Part shown: positions 1-5,849 of the stretch, one piece after another
Layout: every line of letters begins with the position of its first letter
Numbering within the stretch: position 1 is the stretch's first letter
DNA from: an uncultured Lachnospiraceae bacterium
GTDB taxonomy: Bacteria > Bacillota > Clostridia > Lachnospirales > Lachnospiraceae
DNA length: 7,268 nucleotides
Assembly: GCA_910589265.1 (NCBI GenBank)
Contig: CAJUTQ010000042.1
Coordinates: forward strand, 1 to 7,268
Direction of reading: 5' to 3'
Notes under the pieces: model-generated
Told to the model about the DNA's origin: nothing
What the model saw: only the letters and a program-made list of their open reading frames with translations
Databases searched by the model: none
Program-made: the position numbers and the translations under genes

Positions 1-404
1 ACATTAATACGGAGGTGTATAAAAAGGCATTAAACAATACTGTCCAGTTAACAGGAACAAATGTAGATTTCATCCTTGAAGGTGTAAACCAGTATCTGAT
101 GGCACTCGCCCAGGAACAGATTCAAATTGCCTTTGACCAGGTAGAAAAGGAAGTCATGGATTTACACCAAAGAACCAAAGAGGGAATTGAAACTGCACGG
201 CTTAATGGTAAACAGATTGGTCTTCCAAAAGGCACAAAATTAATAACCCAAAAATCCATCAAAGCCAAGGAACAAATCCGTAAATATAATAAATCTTTCA
301 ATGGCTCTTTAAATAATGAAGATACATGGAAACTGGCTGGTATTTCAAAAACTACATTTTATAAATACAAAGAAGAAATGCTGACAGAAGCACTATCTGA
401 TTGA
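1..404 (+). CDS. Serine recombinase (resolvase/invertase family), C-terminal part, 5' end outside window
   Basis: The reading frame is open from the window edge (first full codon at 3), so the GTG at 15 is probably internal rather than the start. What remains is about 134 residues, ending in TGA at 402-404. Counting from the GTG, residues 52-70 carry the family hallmark QRTKEGIETARLNGKQIG, the hinge after the long E helix of resolvases. Residues 104-119 (TWKLAGISKTTFYKYK) form the Hin-like helix-turn-helix that reads the crossover site. The catalytic N-terminal domain with the nucleophilic serine would lie upstream and cannot be checked. Proteins of this type resolve or invert DNA at short sites and are common on phages, plasmids and conjugative elements of Firmicutes. 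The gene converges on the minus-strand gene at 559-1398, and the two share a terminator. Family assignment is firm; whether the gene is intact is unknown. Confidence 0.85.
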   Translation, partial: INTEVYKKALNNTVQLTGTNVDFILEGVNQYLMALAQEQIQIAFDQVEKEVMDLHQRTKEGIETARLNGKQIGLPKGTKLITQKSIKAKEQIRKYNKSFNGSLNNEDTWKLAGISKTTFYKYKEEMLTEALSD

Positions 405-499
405 TGAATATATCTTAATTAAATCTTTGCCCATTCCAGTAAAAAATATCATATTTAATATGCAGGAGAATCCCTCACCTCTCCAATTTCTCTCCTGCC

Positions 500-533
500 A
501 AAAAAACGATGGCATCAACACCATCGTTTTTTT
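500..533. terminator. Bidirectional intrinsic terminator between convergent genes
   Basis: A perfect 13-bp inverted repeat (seven A's plus CGATGG at 500-512, CCATCG plus seven T's at 521-533) encloses the 8-nt loop CATCAACA. The A-tract and T-tract give a U-run in both directions. It sits about 95 bp after the recombinase stop codon and 25 bp beyond the stop of the minus-strand gene, as expected for a terminator serving both. Confidence 0.9.
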
Positions 534-558
534 GATAAACACTACATCTGAACTCCTG

Positions 559-1398
559 TCATTCTTTACAGACCATCGCCTCATTTTTATTAATTTTCTT
601 ATATTCAATCCCTAGTCTATTGCAAGTATGATACAATTTCATCATCAATCCTTGGGCTGTGAGTTTTTCCAAGTTTCCTTCGCTTTTCGTCATGAAAACA
701 TAATCTCCATTTTTCGGATTAAGCTCCAATGCCTTTGAAACAAACCTGGCTTTTTTCCATTTTTTGAAAATACCTTTATGGGCATCTTCTTTCTTCAAAT
801 TTGCAATTTCCATCAGTGTAACATCGCCAGTAAACCATAGCCCCAAAGCCAAGCCTCTAATGTCACCAGGATGCAATTCTATCCATTCGCTAATTCTTTC
901 TGTTTCTTCTGGAGTATAAATATTATGTATATATTGAATTCCACTTTTTGAACCTAGATAATCTTTTGCATGCTTTACTGGAACAAAATCCAACATACCC
1001 TTTTCCATCATCTTCTTCAGTCCAGTCTGCAGCATCCCTGTAAAACACTTCAGCCGAGTTCTGTCCCTCTCATATACCTTCCCAGCCTGTAACACAAATT
1101 TCTTGATTAACATGTCAGAAAGTTCTTCTGCAGGCATATTTCCAATTTCACTTTCTCTAATCATTTTTTCAAAAACAGATTGGTACAAGCCAACATTTGA
1201 CTCGCAAATTTGCCCTGATTTTATTGCTTTTTCCAGCTCTTTCTCTATCACGGATGCCAGACAGATTCCTCTGTCCTCCTCTTTCTTTCCCTTTTCCTCC
1301 AGAATCCTTCTTATCTCAGCCTCATCTGCTAAGTTGTCTTCATCAATAATCTGCCTTACCATCTTACATATTATGGTGATTTTATCATCTTTTTTCAT
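559..1398 (-). CDS. Degenerate tyrosine-recombinase-like protein, probably catalytically inactive
   Basis: This encodes a 279-residue protein. I chose the ATG at 1398-1396 because GCGAGG lies just upstream. An in-frame start at 1476 would add 26 residues but falls inside the hairpin at 1457-1491. Residues 1-130 are charged and helical, with no recognised domain. Residues 161-205 resemble the start of a phage-integrase catalytic domain (YTPEE, then a helix, then LWFTGDVTLMEIANLKKED). In active enzymes the latter motif reads TGLRxxEL. Here the catalytic arginine position is Val193, and Asp192 replaces the usual Leu. The protein ends at residue 279 without the HxxR box or the nucleophilic tyrosine. 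It therefore looks like an integrase relative that has lost catalysis and may only bind DNA, or a decayed integrase with an open frame. It is the last gene of the minus-strand operon and is separated from the DUF3846-like gene by a strong hairpin. The family resemblance is my reading of motifs; function is unknown. Confidence 0.6.
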   Translation of the reverse strand: MKKDDKITIICKMVRQIIDEDNLADEAEIRRILEEKGKKEEDRGICLASVIEKELEKAIKSGQICESNVGLYQSVFEKMIRESEIGNMPAEELSDMLIKKFVLQAGKVYERDRTRLKCFTGMLQTGLKKMMEKGMLDFVPVKHAKDYLGSKSGIQYIHNIYTPEETERISEWIELHPGDIRGLALGLWFTGDVTLMEIANLKKEDAHKGIFKKWKKARFVSKALELNPKNGDYVFMTKSEGNLEKLTAQGLMMKLYHTCNRLGIEYKKINKNEAMVCKE

Positions 1399-1456
1399 TT
1401 TAAATCCTCGCTTTCTATTTTTTCTATTATAAATATGATATTTTTGACTTAACGAA

Positions 1457-1491
1457 GAAAAGAGCCATCCTATCAAAAGATGACTCTCTTC
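1457..1491 (-). terminator. Terminator/attenuator hairpin inside the minus-strand operon
   Basis: Positions 1457-1469 and 1479-1491 pair over 13 bp around a 9-nt loop when read as minus-strand RNA. Two of those pairs are G-U wobbles that become mismatches on the plus strand, so the structure fits a minus-strand transcript. The 3' arm is U-rich (CUCUUUUC). It lies between the stop of the DUF3846-like gene (1520) and the start of the recombinase-like gene (1398), so it may end or attenuate transcription there. Confidence 0.6.
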
Positions 1492-1519
1492 CTATTTAAT
1501 AAACGATATTGAATTATTA

Positions 1520-1861
1520 TTATGATGAGATTATAGATTTAACAAAATATCTTATAGTATCAACATCCTCCTCTCTTATTGATAAAAAATTCCCTTCAGC
1601 ATCATGCCGACACACAAAACAGTCCCCATGGATAATTTCCTTAAGTTCTCTTATCCCGCCTTCTCCATCAACATTTCCTCCAAGAATTACTACTCTTGGC
1701 TTTAACCCATTTATAAGTCCCTCGTCATTAAAGACAACATCTAAATCATCTGTTACCGAATAAACATCTATAAGACCACCAACAAAGACTTGTTCCGTTT
1801 CCAGACTATTTTCTATTTCAATTATGCCATGTTTATTATTTCTAAAGCCATATACCTTAAT
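1520..1861 (-). CDS. DUF3846-like protein with an apparent AUU start codon
   Basis: A 113-codon frame has no in-frame ATG or TTG and only one late GTG, so a standard ORF caller will miss it. The protein begins IKVYGFRNN..IIEIENSLE. It has QVFVGGLIDVYSVTDDLDVVFNDEGLINGLKP at residues 24-55, split here as QVFVGGLIDVYSVTDD and LDVVFNDEGLINGLKP. It ends GDCFVCRHDAEGNF..IREEDVDTIRYFVKS. The order 'GGxIxVxxxTDxLDxxxNxEGxxxGLxP' and 'GDxFVxRxDxEG' matches what I know of DUF3846 proteins of conjugative elements, whose function is unknown. The start is placed at ATT (1861-1859) because TGA lies three codons upstream and AGTGGTGA lies 6 nt before it. It follows the decayed small ORF by only 2 nt, as in a coupled operon. 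Either AUU is used for weak, regulated initiation, or an ATG has mutated and the gene is dying. The coding frame itself is intact. Confidence 0.7.
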   Translation of the reverse strand: MKVYGFRNNKHGIIEIENSLETEQVFVGGLIDVYSVTDDLDVVFNDEGLINGLKPRVVILGGNVDGEGGIRELKEIIHGDCFVCRHDAEGNFLSIREEDVDTIRYFVKSIISS

Positions 1862-1863
1862 TT

Positions 1864-1980
1864 TTATTCACCACTTTCTTCTATTATTATGTATGGTAAT
1901 AGCATACCTGCTATTGTTATATCAAGATTCCTGTTCTCTAATACTTGAATTCATAATGCAAGTATACCATTACCATTTAT
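1864..1980 (-). pseudogene. Decayed small ORF ahead of the DUF3846-like gene
   Basis: Directly after a near-perfect ribosome site (AAGGAGG, 1996-1990 on the minus strand) the frame reads ATA AAT GGT AAT GGT ATA CTT GCA TTA TGA, then continues as IQVLENRNLDITIAG and MLLPYIIIEESGE to TAA at 1866-1864. Two single-base changes (ATG to ATA at the start, and for example CGA to TGA at codon 10) would turn an intact 38-residue protein into what is seen. The stop lies 2 nt before the AUU start of the next gene. An ATG in another frame at 1976 gives only 12 codons (MVMVYLHYEFKY). I infer a former small operon gene; the product family is not recognised. Confidence 0.45.
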
Positions 1981-2004
1981 GTCACCACCTCCTTGCAAAA
2001 TTTC

Positions 2005-2235
2005 CTAGTAATCTTCCATCAAGTCGTATTTCCAGTCATTAAGTGCATTTTCAAAACTCTGTTTACTCATCCCTGCCATATATGCACCTGTTTCCAGAGA
2101 AATAATCTCATGTTCGGCCAATGAACATAAAATATCTATCCTGCCTTTCTGATAGACTTTTCTTATTTCTTTTGCTCTAAGACCGTCATCTTCAACAGAT
2201 ATTTTTTCTTTAGGGAAAAGGTAATTCCTCCACAC
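2005..2235 (-). CDS. Small hypothetical protein with a HTH-like C-terminal half; start uncertain
   Basis: The frame is open down to TAG at 2007-2005. The convincing part starts around VEDDGLRAKEIRKVYQKG and ends ETGAYMAGMSKQSFENALND..DLMEDY. A pattern of helix, 'ISLETGAYMAGMS', then another helix resembles the helix-turn-helix of small DNA-binding or antitoxin-like proteins, but no family is recognised. The start is unclear. GTG at 2235 gives 76 residues but sits on top of the GGAGG sequence (2231-2227). A TTG at 2286 preceded by AAGGA at 6-nt spacing would give 93 residues and a 77-nt overlap with the upstream gene. The codon at the ideal distance from GGAGG is CTT. With the next two genes lacking ATG starts, this too may have lost its start. 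It follows the Cys-rich gene in the same operon. Confidence 0.5.
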   Translation of the reverse strand: MWRNYLFPKEKISVEDDGLRAKEIRKVYQKGRIDILCSLAEHEIISLETGAYMAGMSKQSFENALNDWKYDLMEDY

Positions 2236-2494
2236 AATACTCTTGGCACAAATCGTGGCCTTTGCAAAAAGTACAGATGCTTGCAAAAATCTTCCTTACT
2301 TCCTCCTCAAACATTTCCTTCTCCTCTTCTTTCTGCATCATTTGCTTGCACTTGCATTGGCATGCCATCAAAAGAATTTGCTCACTGCAGCCATCCTCTC
2401 CTTTTTCCTTCATCCTCTTTTCTGCCTTTGCCAGCAGAGCATCCATCTGCCTCCTTTCTTCACCTGTAAGATAATCCTTTAAATCTGCACCCAT
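2210..2494 (-). CDS. Cys-rich small hypothetical protein, first gene of minus-strand operon
   Basis: This encodes a 94-residue protein. The ATG at 2494-2492 is preceded by AAGGAGG (2510-2504) at 9-nt spacing, so the start is secure. It is very charged and mostly helical (EERRQMDALLAKAEKRMKEK, then KEEEKEMFEEEVRKIF). Eight cysteines stand out: Cys36, a CxCxC run at 45-49, CxxC at 74-77 and CxxxC at 83-87 with His80 between. This spacing suggests metal binding (zinc, or less likely a cluster), but I do not recognise the family. Its 3' end overlaps or abuts the next gene, which suggests translational coupling. A promoter fits 50-80 bp upstream, so it is likely the leading gene of the operon that runs to 559. 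Confidence 0.75.
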   Translation of the reverse strand: MGADLKDYLTGEERRQMDALLAKAEKRMKEKGEDGCSEQILLMACQCKCKQMMQKEEEKEMFEEEVRKIFASICTFCKGHDLCQEYCVEELPFP

Positions 2495-2546
2495 TATTGA
2501 AAACCTCCTTTTCTATTTTTCCGATAAGGTTTTTCCTTTCGGTAAA

Positions 2547-2575
2547 ACTATAATAGCATGGAGCACACAAGTTAA
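2547..2575 (-). promoter_or_regulatory. Probable sigma-A type promoter of the minus-strand operon
   Basis: Read on the minus strand, TTAACT (2575-2570, 4 of 6 consensus bases) and TATAGT (2552-2547, 5 of 6) are separated by exactly 17 bp. They lie about 55 bp upstream of the ATG at 2494. The palindrome array starts about 25 bp further upstream, so it could influence this promoter. Confidence 0.45.
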
Positions 2576-2600
2576 AAATTTGCAAAAATGAGCTTGAAGA

Positions 2601-2930
2601 CATCAGGTAAAGCTGATATGAGGCATTTTAAGGATAGTCATCACATTATAGGTGATGTCATAAATTTTTTCACTTCTGTATAAGGTATCACATATAGCTG
2701 ATGCCATAAACATCTTTGAACTTTTAAAAAAGCATCACATTACAGGTGATGTCATAAATCTTTTTGCTTCTACAAATCAAGCATCATATATACCTGATGC
2801 CATAAACATCTTTAAATTTTGAAAAATGCATCACTTATAGATGATGTCATAATTTTTTTGCTTCTGCGAAAATGCATCATGTATAGAAGATGCTATTAAT
2901 TCTGATTTGAACATCAGCTAAAGTTGGAAA
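2601..2930. repeat. Tandem array of imperfect palindromes, about 47-bp period
   Basis: Cores of the form (G)CATCA, 7-9 nt, TGATG(C) begin at 2639, 2686, 2733, 2782, 2829 and 2875 (steps 47, 47, 49, 47 and 46). Weaker copies begin at 2601 and 2912. The first and third cores have perfect 6-bp arms, CATCAC and GTGATG, with loops ATTATAG and ATTACAG. The fourth pairs GCATCA with TGATGC. The second pairs GTATCA with TGATGC through one G-U. The sequences between cores are not unique. After cores 1, 3 and 5 comes TCATAA plus a T-rich stretch plus CTTCTG/A, and after cores 2 and 4 comes CCATAAACATCTTT, giving an A-B-A-B-A-B array of about 95-bp dimers. This rules out an ordinary CRISPR array. Iteron-like, partition-site or repressor-operator functions are possible; none can be shown. 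Confidence 0.85.
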
Positions 2931-3484
2931 AGCAATTTTTTAAAATACCAGACAGACATCTGATGCATATGCAACTTTTATGATGCCAATTTCCTTTTCA
3001 AAAGCTGTTTTCCTGTAAAGCATAGCTATTGGGGAAACATTTTCATTATAATCTCTCTTGCTTTTCTTACATTCTCATCATATTACACCAATCATCTGTC
3101 TTTTTTCTTATTTTCCCTAAGATTTCTTAAAGTAAACACTGCTTTCTACCTGTTTCATGCTTATTCAGCGGATGAAAAACATTTTAAGATATGTTGTATA
3201 GATTTTTCATTAAGAAGAAATTGAAAAAATGTCATACAAAAATCTTTCTAAATTATGGTAGAAATCTATCACAAAAAACCTAATCAGAAATTAATCTGTC
3301 CACTAATGTAAACTGGCTTAAGCTTAAATTTCAATTGTGTATAACTTATTACACAATTTTTTCAAGCTATATTAATATCTGTCAATTTAAAGTTTATTTT
3401 ATATTTTCTTTAGATTTATTTTAGAATTATTTTCTATTTTTTCGTTCCACACAGGCAAAAAACATTCATTTTATCTATGAAAAA
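2931..3484. other. AT-rich non-coding stretch
   Basis: No reading frame of credible length or ribosome site is seen on either strand. The only clear structures are the TTAAGCTTAA palindrome near 3319 and the inverted repeat at 3333-3358. One extra CATC/TGATGC element (about 2957-2966) may be an outlying relic of the array to the left. Confidence 0.5.
3333..3362 (+). other. 9-bp A/T-rich inverted repeat with T-tail
   Basis: AATTGTGTA (3333-3341) and TACACAATT (3350-3358) are perfect arms around TAACTTAT, and the T-run continues to 3362. It could be a weak plus-strand terminator or an operator. There is no gene to the left for it to terminate, so the role is open. Confidence 0.35.
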
Positions 3485-4047
3485 TTATATGCCCAGCAAG
3501 TGGGGATGCAAAAGCAATAACACTGGCTGTTGCCTCAGTACACAACTAGGGGAGGGTATATGCTGGTACTTACTATATCAACATATATACACAGTTGACG
3601 ACACTGTATAAATATGGTGGTCTGGTGCAGCCCATTCAGAGAATGCACCCGGTTTTACATATCTGCTGGTTCTGTATATGTAAATGACGACAGGGGTTGT
3701 AAGTGGAAGAAAGACCTCAATAAGCCTAACCCAGCCAATATATGCTGGTACACTGGTTAAAACTATCCCATGGTGGAAACAGTTTGCACCTATGGTAATG
3801 CGGTGCAAGGGGACACACAGACTTGGGGAAACCCATTCGCAGGCTGGGCTGTTAGTGCCTGCAGAAAGTGTGTTGTGCATTATCTTGCTTTTCAGATAAA
3901 ACACAAAGTACAGAACAACGATACGGATACCCAAAACCTATACGGACATCGTTGCAGCAGCTTCCCTGTCGATTTCGACAGGGGAAGTCTGCCCCGAGCC
4001 ATTTCCCTTCCCTGCCAGACAGTCATTAAACCCTCCTGTCTGGTTTT
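3485..4047 (+). ncRNA. Putative large structured non-coding RNA (about 470-560 nt)
   Basis: This segment is visibly richer in G+C than its flanks and has no credible coding frame. A long-range helix of 9 bp with one G-U pair joins AGGGGAGGG (3548-3556) to CCCTTCCCT (4005-4013). Nested inside without conflict are 3591-3595/3603-3607, 3624-3629/3644-3649 (GGTGCA/TGCACC), 3654-3662/3676-3684 (9 bp perfect), 3784-3790/3802-3808 (7 bp), 3824-3835 (a GAAA tetraloop on 4 bp), 3839-3844/3857-3862, 3869-3874/3900-3905 stacked on 3880-3885/3894-3899, 3916-3922/3948-3954 (7 bp) and 3961-3971/3976-3987 (11 bp, one bulged G). An intrinsic terminator starts 2 nt after the closing helix. The G-U in the closing helix and the terminal T-run both indicate the plus strand. 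The 5' end is uncertain; hairpins at 3492-3512 may belong to it. Size, mobile-element setting and architecture recall ornate large RNAs such as ROOL or GOLLD, but I cannot assign a class by eye. Group I/II intron core motifs, tmRNA and RNase P signatures were not seen. Confidence 0.7.
4015..4047 (+). terminator. Intrinsic terminator of the structured RNA
   Basis: CCAGACAG (4015-4022) and CTGTCTGG (4036-4043) form a perfect 8-bp stem with a 13-nt loop, followed by TTTTG. The position right behind the long-range closing helix fits the 3' end of the RNA transcript. Confidence 0.7.
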
Positions 4048-4690
4048 GACTCATACATAACCAGTTTCTAATTACAAATACATTTACTGTCCTGCAGCTC
4101 ATCTGATCCAGCTCTAAATATCAATGCTGCTGTTACTTCTTACAAAATACATCAATCTGTAACCTGTCTTTCTAATTCCCCAAAATGATTACTTCTGTTG
4201 GTTATTATAATCTACACCAATTATCTTGAAACTACCATCTACAAGCTTGAATTCATTACATCCACCTTATCAAGTTGTATATATTGCAGGTCAAAATCAG
4301 CTGCAAATTATAGTACCCCACTAAGTCAGGCACATTTACAATAACCAGCCCAGTCTTGATTATCCCAATAACCAATTATCCTGTTTAAATATACTTGATA
4401 TACATAAATAGTATATTTGAATGCAAACATGATAACCTCAAATAAATCGAATATTTACAAGTCATAATAGTAATTGTGTACTTGAAGCTTTACCTGACAG
4501 ACAACTGGAAATTATAGATTCTAATTCAATAGAGGCTATGTAAAATGTCCAATGCATTTATTACTGGCACATAATACATTACTTTAATATTTGTGGCAAG
4601 TTAGATTATAATTAATAAGCATTATTTAAGAAAGAACTTTTTTGTTCTTATAGATTATAAGCACTTTATATATGTTTAATATGCTGGCAG
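4048..4690. other. No intact gene; possible relics of a minus-strand coding sequence
   Basis: No open frame of useful length with a start signal exists here. On the minus strand short protein-like stretches appear in shifting frames. Examples are NEFKLVDGSFKIIGVDYNNQ ending at a TAA at 4191-4189, DFDLQYIQLDKVD just upstream in another frame, and IASIELESIISSCLSGKASS near 4490-4545. They could be one gene broken by several indels, or chance. Small palindromes occur at 4632-4649 (AAGAAC/GTTCTT) and 4681-4693 (ATGCTG-G-CAGCAT). Confidence 0.3.
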
Positions 4691-4695
4691 CATAG

Positions 4696-4739
4696 AAAAA
4701 CTCTGACAAAGCAGTTTCTGTTTCTGCACTGTCAGAGTT
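4696..4739 (-). terminator. Intrinsic terminator of the 4824-5201 gene
   Basis: AACTCTGACA (4699-4708) and TGTCAGAGTT (4730-4739) form a perfect 10-bp stem. It is extended by GCAG/CTGC after a small internal loop. Only the minus-strand reading is followed by a U-run (five T's in total), so it terminates transcripts from the gene ending at 4824. Confidence 0.85.
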
Positions 4740-4823
4740 AATTACTATATATCCACTAATGTTACCAATATTTGATATCAACACATCTGCATTTCCTTAT
4801 GTCCCATGTACTGATTCCCTTTC

Positions 4824-5201
4824 TTAAATCCAGAATACTGAAGCTGTAGCCATATATCCTGCAAATACACCAATATAATCAAATAACTGTTTTACATATT
4901 CTTCATACCCATAATAGCTAAAATACCTGTCCACATGCACAAGATTTTCATTTTCCAAAATTGATATTGATATACCAGCCACAAAAGTTAAATTTTTACA
5001 TGTCTTCAATTCGTCATAGTCCACTGGCATATAAAGGACTTCCCTAATATGTTCATATAACAGCAATACACCTTCTGTCTCTAACCTGTCATATATACAA
5101 ATATTCCCATCAATCTCTAGTGGACATTTATCAATCCTCTTCTTCCTCCTGCTGGTATCAATAGGTAATCCACATCCTATTCTAATGATATCATTTGTCA
5201 T
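4824..5201 (-). CDS. Hypothetical protein, 125 aa
   Basis: ATG at 5201 is preceded by AAGGAAGG at 9-nt spacing, and a dedicated terminator lies 85 bp past the stop. This is therefore very likely a real single-gene transcription unit. The protein begins MTNDIIRIGCGLPIDTSRRK. Its middle is acidic and aromatic (VDYDELKTCKNLTFVAG, then VDRYFSYYGYEEYVKQLFDY), and it ends with a small hydrophobic stretch (IGVFAGYMATASVFWI). There is no signal peptide, no clear transmembrane helix and no catalytic motif that I know. Cysteines at 10, 26, 35 and 68 are too scattered to suggest a metal site. It is flanked by non-coding DNA on both sides, which is typical of accessory cargo. No function is proposed. Confidence 0.7.
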   Translation of the reverse strand: MTNDIIRIGCGLPIDTSRRKKRIDKCPLEIDGNICIYDRLETEGVLLLYEHIREVLYMPVDYDELKTCKNLTFVAGISISILENENLVHVDRYFSYYGYEEYVKQLFDYIGVFAGYMATASVFWI

Positions 5202-5221
5202 TTTAAAAGACCTTCCTTTCT

Positions 5222-5378
5222 TATATTAAGCAAGTTTTATTCCTGCATCTTAATTTTACCAGATACCGATTCAAACAATTTTTTGCAAAAATGGGATTAT
5301 TTCATTACTTATATTTGTTATAAACCATCAAAAATACTACTGCTTGTAATTCAGGGATAACCACAACATTTGTACTTT
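5222..5378. other. Intergenic region without visible features
   Basis: This AT-rich spacer separates the TnsD-like fragment from the hypothetical gene at 4824-5201. It should contain the promoter of that gene, but no convincing -35/-10 pair with good spacing was found, and no terminator follows the TnsD-like stop. Confidence 0.4.
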
Positions 5379-5849
5379 TTATAAATTCAGCAATGACTTA
5401 ATTGCATCTGCATCAGTTTTGTCTGCATACTGTCCTAACAATGGTATAATCACATCAGCATTTTTATTTTTGACTCCTGAAAGCTTTCGCATATCACACC
5501 AGAAAACAGGCCTGCCTCCATTCTCATTCTTAAGTTTCTGATATGCCCATACAAGCCTCCTTGCCCAGTTTTGGGCATAAGACTCTTTATACCTGTCCAA
5601 TACTTCACGACACTTGGGCATATTTTCCAGCCTATGGCTTGGTATTCCTGCCAGCCTATATACCAGTCTTTCAGAAACCCTCTCTGGTCTGCCTGTATCG
5701 TTAATATTGCCATGGTAAATATCACTGGCAGTCTTCTCTAGTACTGGCACCATATCTTCATCATACTGGTTCCAGTCCTCTGGTGTTTCTTCCTTGGAAC
5801 ATCTGGTTTCCTGTACACTCAGAATATAAAAAGGCTGGAAACACCCCAT
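5379..5849 (-). CDS. TnsD-like (Tn7-type transposition) protein, C-terminal domain only; likely truncated remnant
   Basis: This 156-residue frame matches the C-terminal part of Tn7 TnsD, the protein that recognises the attachment site and recruits the transposase. The motifs are DWNQYD at residues 25-30, RPERV at 54-58, LAGIPSHRLENMPKCREVL at 66-84, RYKES at 86-90 and ARRLVWAYQKLKNE at 96-109. In E. coli TnsD the same order reads DWNQRD, then LPLVALCLKRYSES, then RRISQAFIKLKQE. Full TnsD is about 500 residues, with an N-terminal TniQ domain and zinc-finger cysteines; none of that is present. The frame stays open upstream to about 5930 through a hydrophobic stretch with no start signal, and the ATG at 5849 has no ribosome site. 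I infer a 5'-truncated relic. No tnsA, tnsB or tnsC is visible in the window. Confidence 0.8.
   Translation of the reverse strand: MGCFQPFYILSVQETRCSKEETPEDWNQYDEDMVPVLEKTASDIYHGNINDTGRPERVSERLVYRLAGIPSHRLENMPKCREVLDRYKESYAQNWARRLVWAYQKLKNENGGRPVFWCDMRKLSGVKNKNADVIIPLLGQYADKTDADAIKSLLNL

Noticed and set aside
1509..1763. 84-codon plus-strand frame
   Set aside because: It is the antisense shadow of the DUF3846-like gene, rich in Ser/Pro as such shadows are.
2243..2482. Three overlapping plus-strand frames rich in Leu, Phe, Ser and His
   Set aside because: They are antisense to the Cys-rich, Lys/Glu-rich gene at 2210-2494, which has a strong ribosome site.
2601..2930. CRISPR array suggested by regular 46-49 bp spacing of similar cores
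   Set aside because: The cores are only about 19-20 nt and vary, the intervening sequences repeat each other in two types, and there is no cas gene.
3578..3934. 118-codon minus-strand frame within the structured RNA
   Set aside because: It overlaps many perfect hairpins, has no ribosome site and the translation resembles no protein family; strand evidence for the RNA is plus.
3485..4047. Group II or group I intron, tmRNA or RNase P RNA as identity of the structured RNA
   Set aside because: I could not find a group II domain V, the group I core, a tmRNA tag/acceptor end or RNase P core motifs, and there is no intron-encoded protein.
3770..4060. 96-codon plus-strand frame within the structured RNA
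   Set aside because: It extends through the RNA helices and into the terminator, with no start signal; best explained as chance.
5450..5725. 91-codon minus-strand frame inside the TnsD-like fragment
   Set aside because: It is a shifted-frame shadow; the TnsD frame carries the conserved motifs.
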